Assembly: GCF_010669145.1 (NCBI RefSeq)
Contig: NZ_CP048635.1
Span: 682,001-746,000, forward strand
Direction: 5' to 3'
Source of the DNA: Rhizobium oryzihabitans
GTDB lineage: Bacteria > Pseudomonadota > Alphaproteobacteria > Rhizobiales > Rhizobiaceae
DNA: 64,000 nt
In this document: positions 38,371-45,883 of the stretch, in pieces
Layout of the letters: each line of letters opens with the position of its first letter
Numbering within the stretch: position 1 is the first letter of the stretch
Translations under genes and position numbers: made by a program
The notes under the pieces: generated by a model
What the model was told of the DNA's origin: nothing
Seen by the model: only the letters and a program-made list of their open reading frames with translations
The model's database searches: none

Positions 38371-39339
38371 TTACGAAAAGAGTAGTGCCGAAAGCTTCCT
38401 GCGACCGGCGACACTTGCCGGGTCCTTGAAGCCCCAGGCTTCGAAAAACTCCAGAAGCTGGCGGCGCGCGCCGTCATCATCGAAGGTTCTGTCCTTGCGC
38501 ATGACATAAAGCAGATGATCCGCCGCCTCGTCACGCCGCCCTTGAGCGTTCAGGACCTTGGCAAGCTTTATCCGCGCCTCGAAATGATCGGGATTGATTT
38601 CAATATCGCGTTCCAGCGCCACCGGGTCGCCGATCTTGCGGGCTTCCTCATATTGCGCGATCTTTTTCGACACGAGCTGGATGCCCGCATCCTCGGCGAC
38701 CTCTGCCGGCAGGGAAGACAGGAGTTCGCTTGCCCGCTCATATTGACCCACAGCGATCATGCATTCGGCAATACCGGCAATGGCGGCGGGGTTTTCAGGA
38801 TCGGCCTGCATGACGGCGCCGAACAATTGCGCCGCGCCGTTAAAATCACCATCCGCCAGAAGCTGCTTCGCTTCGGTAAGAACCGCCTCGATCTCGGCCT
38901 TCGGATCACCCGCATCGGGTCCAGCGATCTTGTCGATGAACTGCTTGATCTGGCTTTCCGGCACAGCACCCATGAAGCCGTCGACAGGCCTGCCATCCAG
39001 GAACGCGACGATGGCGGGAATGGACTGGATGCCGAGCTGGCCCGGAATGGACGGGTGATCGTCGATATTCAGCTTCACGAGCTTCACGCGGCCGTTGGCC
39101 TCGTTGACGGCCTTTTCAAGCACCGGAGTCAGTTGCTTGCACGGGCCGCACCACGGGGCCCAGAAATCCACAAGAACCGGCTGGTGGCGCGATTCTTCCA
39201 GAACATCCCTGGAGAAAGCGGCTGTCGTCGTGTCCTTGATGTGACCGGAGGATGCACCGTTCAGCTCGCCGCTATATTGCGCGTTGCCGGACATCTGCCC
39301 GCCATAGGAACTGCCGTAAGGATTGTTCGTGCCGCTCAT
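38371..39339 (-). CDS. Thioredoxin-like co-chaperone YbbN/CnoX
   Basis: 322 residues: an N-terminal extension (about 45 residues, Gly/Ser/Tyr-rich), a thioredoxin domain with FWAPWCGPCKQL (WCGPC, so redox competent) and a C-terminal set of TPR-like helices (from about residue 170). CnoX/YbbN proteins hold unfolding clients and pass them to GroEL or DnaK during oxidative stress. Unlike the E. coli protein (SxxC), the CGPC active site is complete, which is usual for alphaproteobacterial members. First gene of the operon with Lon-N and Trm112. Confidence 0.9.
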   Translation of the reverse strand: MSGTNNPYGSSYGGQMSGNAQYSGELNGASSGHIKDTTTAAFSRDVLEESRHQPVLVDFWAPWCGPCKQLTPVLEKAVNEANGRVKLVKLNIDDHPSIPGQLGIQSIPAIVAFLDGRPVDGFMGAVPESQIKQFIDKIAGPDAGDPKAEIEAVLTEAKQLLADGDFNGAAQLFGAVMQADPENPAAIAGIAECMIAVGQYERASELLSSLPAEVAEDAGIQLVSKKIAQYEEARKIGDPVALERDIEINPDHFEARIKLAKVLNAQGRRDEAADHLLYVMRKDRTFDDDGARRQLLEFFEAWGFKDPASVAGRRKLSALLFS

Positions 39340-39393
39340 GCCGGTCTCCCGTAATCTCTGTCATATTGTATAGATTGAAGCAAAGATCGTATC

Positions 39394-39903
39394 TCACTCG
39401 CTGACTTTCAAGACAAGCGGCGTATGACCGGTCGCCTCCAGAAAACGAATGAGATCCCTGTTTCCTATCGTCGTCGTCTGGTCATTGGAAAGCGGATGAC
39501 CATTGATCAGCTCGTTTTCCAGAAGATCGCTGTCGAGCACGAAGGTAACCTCGCCGCCACTATCGTTGATGGCGCCGAAAACCGTCACGGAACCCGGAAC
39601 GACGCCCAGATATTCCAGCATTTTTTCCGGTCTGCCGAAGGATACGCGACTTGCGGCGCCAATCGTCTTGTGAACGCTCTTCAGGTCAACGACCGCATTT
39701 TCCTCAACGGTCAGAACGAAATACTGATCCTTCTTGTCCTTCACAAAAAGGTTCTTCGTATGACCGCCCGGGATGAGATCCCGCAGGGACCGGGATTCGG
39801 CGACGGTATAGACCGGCTCATGCTCCTTCGTCGTATGCGCGATGCCGAGCCCGTCCAGAAAAGCGAACAAATCCGCTGCCGTCTTCGGAGAATTTTCCGC
39901 CAT
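39394..39903 (-). CDS. YbaK/ProX-type prolyl-tRNA editing deacylase
   Basis: 169 residues, start MAENSPKTAADLFAF at 39903. EHEPVYTVAES, GGHTKNLFVKDKKDQYFVLTV (conserved lysine) and ASRVSFGRPEKMLEYLGVVPG are typical of the ProX/PrdX group of the YbaK superfamily, which hydrolyse Ala- or Cys-tRNA(Pro). Freestanding, so it edits in trans after mischarging by ProRS. The frame upstream to 40008 is not conserved. Confidence 0.9.
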   Translation of the reverse strand: MAENSPKTAADLFAFLDGLGIAHTTKEHEPVYTVAESRSLRDLIPGGHTKNLFVKDKKDQYFVLTVEENAVVDLKSVHKTIGAASRVSFGRPEKMLEYLGVVPGSVTVFGAINDSGGEVTFVLDSDLLENELINGHPLSNDQTTTIGNRDLIRFLEATGHTPLVLKVSE

Positions 39904-40160
39904 ATCCTGCCGCCTGCCTTTGCCGATTCCGATATCTTCACCGCCATGATTAAGGGGGCGATCCGGGCTTGGCAACGCGTGAAGACGGAACGGCTCGAAA
40001 ATTCTCAATCATTTCCGCCGCTTGTCGCATTTCTCAAAGAAATTTTCGCGTTTTTGTCATTTCCCTGTTGCATTCCAAAATCGATTGAGCGATATAGCGC
40101 CCGTCGCCGCAACTGTGGCGACCCACGGTTCAGCGTACTACCCCGGACCGATGGATTTGA

Positions 40161-40235
40161 GCGGGTGTAGCTCAGGGGTAGAGCACAACCTTGCCAAGGT
40201 TGGGGTCGAGGGTTCGAATCCCTTCGCCCGCTCCA
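40161..40235 (+). tRNA. tRNA-Gly(GCC)
   Basis: Acceptor GCGGGTG/CGCCCGC, D-arm GCTC/GAGC, anticodon stem CAACC/GGTTG with loop TTGCCAA (anticodon GCC), T-arm GAGGG-TTCGAAT-CCCTT and encoded CCA at 40233-40235. Complete cloverleaf, no intron. It marks the transition from core genes to accessory content. Confidence 0.96.
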
Positions 40236-40264
40236 GTTTTCTTCATGAAAATCAAAAGCTTAAG

Positions 40265-40287
40265 AAGCGCCCTACGGGGCGCTTTTT
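40265..40287 (+). terminator. Rho-independent terminator after tRNA-Gly
   Basis: AAGCGCCC (40265-40272), loop TACG, GGGCGCTT (40277-40284), then T's. A perfect 8-bp stem with a TACG tetraloop and a short U-tract. Confidence 0.85.
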
Positions 40288-40780
40288 GCTGACACAGCTT
40301 CGATGACGGCGCGTTGTCAGCAGTTTGTAAGCGCGAGAAATAGCATTCTCGGATATTGTAGCGTGACGCTTCTGCCCCACGATCTGGATGGGGACATAAT
40401 CCAATGTCGCCAAGACGCAATTTTTTGCTGACGTCTATCAAATTGGCGTTGCGACCTCCGGACAAACCGAAGGTCAGAATTTGGACCGACTGCAAGGCCA
40501 ATAGAGCGTACTGGAAAGATGAAATGGAAGCTGACAATGAAGCCCAATTGAATTCTTACCGACAGCCGGGCATCAAACATCGCGCTTCTCTTTCCATCGA
40601 AGGACGCGCGGATGCCGGGCAAGCAGTGGACTTCCAATATCTCATCATAAGGCCCTCTGTCTGCTCAGGGCTCGAGATCAGATCGGAATGCCAAGATCCT
40701 GGACGTTATCGTTCGTTCCCGAACTGCTGCGAACGGACGGCCATACCACCGTCAGGCGATCGCTATTTATCTGTTTATCA
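40288..40780. other. Gene-poor stretch right of tRNA-Gly
   Basis: About 490 bases with lower GC than the surroundings. Open frames on both strands are short, carry atypical codon use and match no family that I recognise. No integrase, IS end or repeated tRNA 3' end was found. Probably a degraded junction of an acquired region. Confidence 0.5.
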
Positions 40781-40800
40781 AATTGTGTAATTGTGTAATC
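40781..40800 (+). promoter_or_regulatory. Tandem TTGTGTAA repeat upstream of peroxiredoxin-arsR
   Basis: Two perfect head-to-tail copies of TTGTGTAA (40783-40790, 40791-40798) in an AT-rich patch about 60 bases before the peroxiredoxin gene. The string TGTGTAATT occurs here and, inverted, at 45392-45400 in front of the blh operon. It is a plausible operator for the ArsR-type regulator encoded at 41483. Confidence 0.45.
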
Positions 40801-40856
40801 GTATTGCGTCAACCCGACGGGCGTGTGACAAACTCGGTCATGACGCTTTCGAGACC

Positions 40857-41486
40857 ATGACTTCAATGAACGACGTATCGACCAGTATTTCCTCTCCCGC
40901 TTTGCGAATGGGCGACGCCGCCCCTGATTTTGAAGCCCGATCCACCCAGGGCCCGGTTCGGCTTTCCGACTTCAAGGGCCGGTGGCTGGTATTCTTCTCG
41001 CACCCGGCCGACTTCACACCCGTCTGCACGACGGAGTTCGTTGCACTCGCTAAGGCCCATGACCGGTTCGCGGCTCTCGACTGTGCGCTGTTGGGACTAT
41101 CGGTCGACAGTCTCTATGCGCATCTCGCCTGGAGCCGCGCCATCCGCGAGCTGTTCTCGGTCGACATTCCCTTCCCAGTCATCGAAGATCCCTCGATGCT
41201 CGTAGGCCGAGCCTACGGCATGATCGACGAAGCGTCTGAAGACAGCGCTGGCGTTCGGGCGAGCTATTTCATCGACCCGGAAGGCGTGATCCGGGCGATC
41301 ACCCATTACCCTCTGACGATCGGGCGTTCGGTCGACGAGATGGTGCGGATGGTGGCGGCCTTGCAAGCCACCTATTCGGGCGAGAAGCTGGCGCCGGCCG
41401 ACTGGCAGCCGGGCCAGCCACTGCTTCATCCCGCCGACGAAAAGGCTCAGGATGAAGCCGACTGGTTCTGTCGGAGGGATGGATGA
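40857..41486 (+). CDS. Peroxiredoxin (AhpC/TSA, Prx6-like)
   Basis: About 209 residues. MGDAAPDFEARSTQGPVRLSDF and FFSHPADFTPVCTTEF contain the peroxidatic cysteine (about C57) with its conserved PxxxTxxC setting; arginine in GVRASYFIDPEG follows. Layout and C-terminal domain fit the Prx6-type group, which reduces peroxides with one essential cysteine. Other cysteines (near 84 and the C-terminus) are not in a usual resolving position. ATG at 40857 or 40866. Its stop overlaps the arsR start, so the two are coupled. Next to sulfide genes, it may act on persulfide or peroxide stress. Confidence 0.88.
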   Translation: MTSMNDVSTSISSPALRMGDAAPDFEARSTQGPVRLSDFKGRWLVFFSHPADFTPVCTTEFVALAKAHDRFAALDCALLGLSVDSLYAHLAWSRAIRELFSVDIPFPVIEDPSMLVGRAYGMIDEASEDSAGVRASYFIDPEGVIRAITHYPLTIGRSVDEMVRMVAALQATYSGEKLAPADWQPGQPLLHPADEKAQDEADWFCRRDG

Positions 41487-41878
41487 TGACGCTCTGGCAA
41501 TCGCGGGCGCAAGCGGATATCGCGGCCGACAAGCTTCGCAGGTTCGCTCAGCCGCAAAGATTGATGATCTTGTCCCTTCTGCTCGAAGGTGAAAAATCGG
41601 TCACCGAAATCGACATGGCGAGCGAGATCGGCCAGCCGGCACTCAGCCAGCAGCTCGCCGAACTCCGCAAGGCAGAACTCGTGACAACGCGCCGGCAGGC
41701 GAAGCAGGTTTATTACAGCCTCGCCGATGACACCGTCGTCTTGTGTGTGCGCAGCATCGAGGCGGTGTTCGGCGCCGGCGATCCTGAACAGGCGCTCTTG
41801 AGCATGGTCAAACCGGACGTCCGGCCGGAGCGAAGCGGGATCGTGCGGGGCGCGGCCAACTTCGTGCGAATACGTTGA
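41483..41878 (+). CDS. ArsR-family transcriptional regulator (BigR/SqrR-like)
   Basis: 131 residues with a winged helix-turn-helix: LRRFAQPQRLMILSLLLEGEKSV, GQPALSQQLAELRKAELVTTRR (recognition helix) and QVYYSLAD wing. Overall closest in appearance to BigR/SqrR/YgaV sulfide-responsive repressors. However, those sense persulfide through two cysteines, and here only one is present (C88 in VVLCVRS); the usual first cysteine position is occupied by leucine/serine. Either it senses differently or has lost sensing. Gene order implies control of the peroxiredoxin and perhaps the convergent blh operon. Confidence 0.85.
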   Translation: MMTLWQSRAQADIAADKLRRFAQPQRLMILSLLLEGEKSVTEIDMASEIGQPALSQQLAELRKAELVTTRRQAKQVYYSLADDTVVLCVRSIEAVFGAGDPEQALLSMVKPDVRPERSGIVRGAANFVRIR

Positions 41879-42018
41879 CCGGAAGGCATGCCTTGAACCA
41901 CTCTTAAGTGTGCAGGCGGGGCACTCTCTCCGAGCATTGAATTGCCGCAGGAGCGCGTCACAACGGCAGAAAGGATACGCTACGATATCGCGCTTCTACA
42001 GGTCAATGAGATGCACAG

Positions 42019-42366
42019 CTACCCCGCGAGTTGATCGCAGGCTTCAAGCGCCTGGGCCGCGTACATGACCGACGGCCCCGCGCCCATATAGACGGCCATG
42101 GCCAAGGTCTCGCTGATCTGCTCACGGCTCGCGCCGGCTTTGACGGCACCTTCGGCATGATAGGCTATACAAGGCTGACACCGCGTCGCGACGCCAATGG
42201 CAAGTGCAATCAACTCCTTCGTCGTCTGGTCGAGCGCTTCGCCGCTATGTGCGGCCCGTGACATGTCGCTGAAGGCTTTCATAACATTGGGCGCATCCTG
42301 CCGGAGGGACTTTACGCCACCATTCATATTCTCGATGAGTTTTTTCCAGTCTTCGATCATGGTCAT
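42019..42366 (-). CDS. AhpD-like carboxymuconolactone decarboxylase family protein
   Basis: 115 residues. A compact helical AhpD fold with the redox motif RCQPCIAYH (C63, C66, H70), so probably a thiol peroxidase or disulfide reductase partner rather than a decarboxylase. ELIALAIGVATR and EGAVKAGASREQISETLAMAVYMGAGPS are typical. Last gene of the sulfur operon, 67 bases after tauE. An ATG at 42360 is an alternative start. Confidence 0.88.
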   Translation of the reverse strand: MTMIEDWKKLIENMNGGVKSLRQDAPNVMKAFSDMSRAAHSGEALDQTTKELIALAIGVATRCQPCIAYHAEGAVKAGASREQISETLAMAVYMGAGPSVMYAAQALEACDQLAG

Positions 42367-42433
42367 CTCCTGTGTTCAAGCATATTGCTGCGCGGCTCCA
42401 AACCGTTGGAAGCCGCGAAAGTACGAAATGGAA

Positions 42434-43213
42434 TCAAGTCATGAAGGCGCCAGCGCTGCGATAGAGCACGTAGGCCGCGACGACAAAGATCAGGCCCGCA
42501 AAGATACGATTCAGCGTGTTCTTGCCCGTCGACAGGCGATTGGCGAGCATCATGCCAGCAACGCCGCCGGCGAGCCCTCCTGCGATGAACTCGAAGGCAA
42601 CGGGCCAATCGACGAGGCCGGAAGCGGCATAGTTGAGCGCCGTGGCGAGCCCGAAGCTACCGACCGCCAAAAGTGAAGAGCCGATCGCATTGATTATCGG
42701 CATGCCGGTTGCCAGAATGAGCGCGGGTACGATCAAGAAACCGCCGCCGATCCCGAAGAAGCCAGATGCCGATCCGGCGACAAATGCGACGGCGGCCGTG
42801 ACGAGGCAGGTGCGCAGATCCGCAGGACGTTCCGGAGCGCTTCCGGGCTTACGCGGACGCAGCATGAGGATGCCGACGAGGACCATCAGCAGGCCAAACA
42901 AGAAAAGCAGCCGCTGACCGTCGACGAGTTTGCCGAGGGTCGAGCCGGCGAACGCGCCGAGTGTGCCGATGCCTGCGAAGATGATCGCACAGCGCCAGCG
43001 GACATTGCCGCTCTTCGCATGGCCGATGAGATTGGCGAAGGCGTTGACGGATACGGCGAGCGCGCTGGTTCCTATGGCAATATGCGGTTGGGTTACTCCG
43101 ACCACGTAGAGCAGCAAAGGCGTCGCCAGGATCGAGCCACCACCCCCGACGAGACCCAGGGAGAAGCCGACGAGGCCGCCCGAAGCGAATGCCGGGCCGA
43201 GATTGGCAAGCAT
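42434..43213 (-). CDS. TauE/SafE-family sulfite (anion) exporter
   Basis: 259 residues with about 7-8 membrane segments. GGLVGFSLGLVGGGGSILATPLLLY at the N-terminus and GFFGIGGGFLIVPALILATG in the second half are the duplicated TauE/SafE signatures. Members export sulfite or sulfoacetate and related sulfur anions. Here it would remove sulfite or thiosulfate produced by the upstream persulfide dioxygenase. Three bases after the YeeE half-transporter gene. Confidence 0.9.
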   Translation of the reverse strand: MLANLGPAFASGGLVGFSLGLVGGGGSILATPLLLYVVGVTQPHIAIGTSALAVSVNAFANLIGHAKSGNVRWRCAIIFAGIGTLGAFAGSTLGKLVDGQRLLFLFGLLMVLVGILMLRPRKPGSAPERPADLRTCLVTAAVAFVAGSASGFFGIGGGFLIVPALILATGMPIINAIGSSLLAVGSFGLATALNYAASGLVDWPVAFEFIAGGLAGGVAGMMLANRLSTGKNTLNRIFAGLIFVVAAYVLYRSAGAFMT

Positions 43214-43216
43214 GGC

Positions 43217-43645
43217 TCACACCTTCCCGGCCAGAAATCGATCATGGGTGACCATTCCGATGAACATGGCGACCGCGAAGATCACTGCGGGCAGCAGACC
43301 AAGCGAGAGGGATGCGATTGCAGGACCGGGGCAGAAGCCGGCCAACCCCCAGCCGACGCCGAAGATCGATGAACCGATGATGAGTGGGCGGTCGATGCGG
43401 GTCTTGGTCGGCAGCTGAAGCTTATCGTCGAACAGAGGCTTGTTGATCGCGGAGGCGATCCTGTAGCCGATGAAGGCGACGACGACGCCGGCGCCGAGAA
43501 CGAAGATCAGACTCGGGTCCCATGCACCTGTGATGTCGAGGAAAGCTTTCACCTTTGCGGGATTGAGGAGGCCGGAGATCGCAAGGCCGAGCCCGAAGAG
43601 CAGGCCGGCGGCAAGGCTCGTCAGGATGCGCATGGCCGCCGTCAT
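43217..43645 (-). CDS. YeeE/YedE-family half transporter (second subunit)
   Basis: 142 residues with four hydrophobic segments. LTSLAAGLLFGLGLAISGLLNP and SSIFGVGWGLAGFCPGPAIASL, with a conserved cysteine in GFCPGPA, are YeeE/YedE (DUF6691) signatures. Pairs with the adjacent YeeE half gene to make one thiosulfate/sulfur-transport-like unit. ATG overlaps the preceding stop (ATGA), so the pair is coupled. Confidence 0.88.
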   Translation of the reverse strand: MTAAMRILTSLAAGLLFGLGLAISGLLNPAKVKAFLDITGAWDPSLIFVLGAGVVVAFIGYRIASAINKPLFDDKLQLPTKTRIDRPLIIGSSIFGVGWGLAGFCPGPAIASLSLGLLPAVIFAVAMFIGMVTHDRFLAGKV

Positions 43646-44064
43646 AGCCAGCCTCCGAGCCGCATCACGAGCACTGTCAAGATCGCGGTGATCAGAAAGG
43701 TCAGCACCGCCGCGAAGGACCGGGGAGACAGTCGTGCCAGTCCCGAGATGCCATGTCCGGAGGTGCAGCCGGAACCCATGCGCGTGCCGAAGCCGACGAG
43801 CAGACCAGCGACGATCAGCAACGGCCAGGACGCCGCAACGACCACCTGTGGGGCTGTTCCGAAGATGACGAGATAGGTCAGCGGACCGAGAAGAAGGCCG
43901 GCGACGAAGGCGATGTCATGACCCAAGCGCTGGCCGCGATGGCAAAGCAACCCGCCGACGATACCGCTGATCCCGGCGATGTGACCGTTGAGCAGCATGA
44001 GAAGACTGGCCGACAAGCCGATCAGCGCGCCGCCGCCCAGGGGAGCGAAATAGGTGTCCGTCAC
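43642..44064 (-). CDS. YeeE/YedE-family half transporter (first subunit)
   Basis: 140 residues, four membrane segments. GGALIGLSASLLMLLNGHIAGISGIVGG and GFGTRMGSGCTSGHGISGLARLS contain the family cysteine in GCTSGHG. It complements the neighbouring half subunit, as in PmpA/PmpB pairs of sulfide-responsive operons. The start is GTG at 44064 overlapping the blh stop (GTGA). Substrate is inferred to be a sulfur compound. Confidence 0.88.
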   Translation of the reverse strand: MTDTYFAPLGGGALIGLSASLLMLLNGHIAGISGIVGGLLCHRGQRLGHDIAFVAGLLLGPLTYLVIFGTAPQVVVAASWPLLIVAGLLVGFGTRMGSGCTSGHGISGLARLSPRSFAAVLTFLITAILTVLVMRLGGWL

Positions 44065-45362
44065 CAGACAGCCCCCTCGAGCACGTCCAGCGGGATCTTC
44101 AGGTAGCGCTTGCCGTTACCCTCCGGCTCGGGAAGCCGGCCGCCGTTGATGTTCACCTGCAGCGCATGCAGGATGAGCTTGGGCATCGGCAGGGTCGCGT
44201 CGCGCTCCTCGCGTAATTTGACGAAGCTTTCCTCCGTCTGGCCGACGATATGCGGATTGGAGCGCTTCTCCTCGCCAATGGTGCTTTCCCACAACGGCTC
44301 GCGCCCACCGGGCTGATAGTCGTGGCCGGTGAAGACGCGGGTTTCGTCAGGAAGGGCGAGTATGTCCTGGATCGACTTCCAGAGAACTTTTGCGCTGCCG
44401 CCCGGGAAATCGGCGCGTGCAGTTCCGGAGTCCGGCATGAACAGCGTGTCATGGACGAAAGCGGCGTCGCCGATGACATAGGTGACCGAAGCAAGCGTGT
44501 GCCCTGGCGAGAACATCACCCTCGCTTCGATCGTGCCGACCTTGAATGTGTCGCCTTCGGTGAAGAGCCGATCCCATTGGCTGCCGTCAGCCGGGAAGTC
44601 AGGCCAGTTGTAGAACGCCTTCCAGAGCTTCTGCACATCGACGACGTGCGCGCCGATCGCTGTCGGAGCTCCGGTCTTGTCCTTGAGGTAGCGGGCCGCG
44701 GAAAAGTGGTCGGCGTGCGGATGGGTGTCGAGGACCCACTCGACGGTAAGGCCCTTCTCCGCAATGTAGGCGAGAATCGTATCTGCCTGCTCGGTGCTGG
44801 TCGATCCTGACTTCTCGTCATAGTCGAGCACCGGGTCGATGATGACGCATTTCTTCGTCGCGGGATCGTTGACGACATATTGAATGCTGCCGGTGCGCTT
44901 CTCGTAGAAGCCCTTGACCTCCGTCTTGCCGGTGTGTCGATGCGCGGCCAGCCAGTCGCGGGCGTTGTCGGGCGCAATGCCGATCTCGCCGGCGACGGCA
45001 ATCAGTTCGTCGTCGCGGAGGCCCACGACGTCGGCGTCACCGGCCAGAACCCACATGTAGAAGGACCGGGCCCCGGATCGGCAATGCGCAAGCACCGGAC
45101 CGTCCGAGGCGACGATCGTCTCCGCGAAGCGCCGCACGTCTTCCGGCCCCATGTTGCTGCTCGTCACCGGGATGAAGACATAGTCGAGACCTGCCGCTCT
45201 CGCCGCGGCTTCCTCTGCCGCTGTCCCCGGCTGAGAAGCCTCTTCACCATCCGGCCGATTGTTGATGATCGTCTTGAAGCCGCGCCGGGCGAGTTCGACG
45301 AACTCCTCGGGTTGAAGCTGCCCTATGACAGAAAGCTTCTCTGTGAGCGGTATCGGTTTCAT
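44061..45362 (-). CDS. blh: Bifunctional sulfur transferase / persulfide dioxygenase (Blh)
   Basis: 433 residues, a fusion. The N-terminal domain (about 1-120, DUF442/TIGR01244) carries a phosphatase/rhodanese-like loop LAHCRSGARSF whose cysteine can bind sulfur. The C-terminal domain (about 140-433) is an ETHE1-like metallo-beta-lactamase: THPHADHFSAARYL, FSPGHTLASVTY, DTLFMPDSGTARADFPGG and FTGHDYQPGG. Such enzymes oxidise glutathione persulfide to sulfite and move sulfur on. Start at 45362 (MKPIPLTEKLSVIGQLQ). First gene of the five-gene operon; a divergent operator region precedes it. Confidence 0.92.
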   Translation of the reverse strand: MKPIPLTEKLSVIGQLQPEEFVELARRGFKTIINNRPDGEEASQPGTAAEEAAARAAGLDYVFIPVTSSNMGPEDVRRFAETIVASDGPVLAHCRSGARSFYMWVLAGDADVVGLRDDELIAVAGEIGIAPDNARDWLAAHRHTGKTEVKGFYEKRTGSIQYVVNDPATKKCVIIDPVLDYDEKSGSTSTEQADTILAYIAEKGLTVEWVLDTHPHADHFSAARYLKDKTGAPTAIGAHVVDVQKLWKAFYNWPDFPADGSQWDRLFTEGDTFKVGTIEARVMFSPGHTLASVTYVIGDAAFVHDTLFMPDSGTARADFPGGSAKVLWKSIQDILALPDETRVFTGHDYQPGGREPLWESTIGEEKRSNPHIVGQTEESFVKLREERDATLPMPKLILHALQVNINGGRLPEPEGNGKRYLKIPLDVLEGAVW

Positions 45363-45380
45363 CGGGCGGCTCCTTGACAC

Positions 45381-45430
45381 CTGCAGATATGAATTACACA
45401 CTTACATAAAACCAGATATGTAATTCTGCA
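45381..45430 (-). promoter_or_regulatory. Operator region of the blh operon
   Basis: AATTACA (45392-45398) and TGTAATT (45419-45425) form an inverted repeat, flanked by CTGCAG on one side and CTGCA on the other, in an AT-rich island. AGATATG also occurs twice directly. The 9-mer TGTGTAATT (minus strand, 45392-45400) is shared with the peroxiredoxin promoter. Fits a BigR/SqrR-type ArsR operator. Confidence 0.5.
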
Positions 45431-45449
45431 AGTGGGAGGAGCACCTTGA

Positions 45450-45629
45450 ATGGCCGTTCAGGATGTCCGAGCAGTTCAGGTGTCGGAGTTGAGGCGCGGG
45501 ATCATTATCGTTGGTGAAGGGGCAGCAGCCGTCACGGCTGGGGCCGCGCTAAAACGACACGATGGAAGTCGATATCGACGCCAACGTAGTTGCCGGCATA
45601 TCTGTGGCCGAACCTTTTTCGCCAGCTAA
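45450..45629 (+). pseudogene. Truncated FAD-dependent oxidoreductase N-terminus
   Basis: ATG with GGGAGGA upstream, opening on RRGIIIVGEGAAAVTAGAAL, a GxGxxA dinucleotide-binding start as in sulfide:quinone or ferredoxin reductases. After about 38 residues the reading becomes R/C-rich and stops at 59; no continuation is seen in other frames. It is divergent from blh and shares its operator, so the ancestral gene was probably part of the sulfide module. Broken remnant; exact family uncertain. Confidence 0.5.
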
Positions 45630-45632
45630 ATA

Positions 45633-45839
45633 TCACTCCGCCTCTTCCGGCATCGCCCAGGAGCGGAACACCGATGCGTCCCTCACATCCGCCTTCGCGG
45701 CGTTTCTGTCTTGCTGGCGCTGGATGGTTTGCGAGGACGCATCATTTGGACGGACGAGCCTTTTTTTCGGCTTCCTGACTTCAACAATGAACTGGCCGGA
45801 TTTGTCACTCTTCTTCGAAGATTTGGAACTGAACATCAT
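45633..45839 (-). CDS. Small basic hypothetical protein
   Basis: 68 residues, MMFSSKSSKKSDKSGQFIVEV onward, lysine/serine-rich at the N-terminus and charged throughout, no membrane segment. AGGAG five bases before the ATG supports translation. Not recognised. Lies between the glgP 3' end and the blh region; could be a real small gene or chance. Confidence 0.45.
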   Translation of the reverse strand: MMFSSKSSKKSDKSGQFIVEVRKPKKRLVRPNDASSQTIQRQQDRNAAKADVRDASVFRSWAMPEEAE

Positions 45840-45883
45840 CACATCTCCTGTGGTTGTGTCACTTGTTCGATATTTGCGTTGTC

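Noticed and set aside
40172..40537. Minus-strand frame ending GEGIRTLDPNLG
   Set aside because: Spurious translation through tRNA-Gly.
40404..40790. 128-codon frame right of tRNA-Gly
   Set aside because: Atypical composition, no recognisable protein, overlaps the probable operator of the peroxiredoxin gene.
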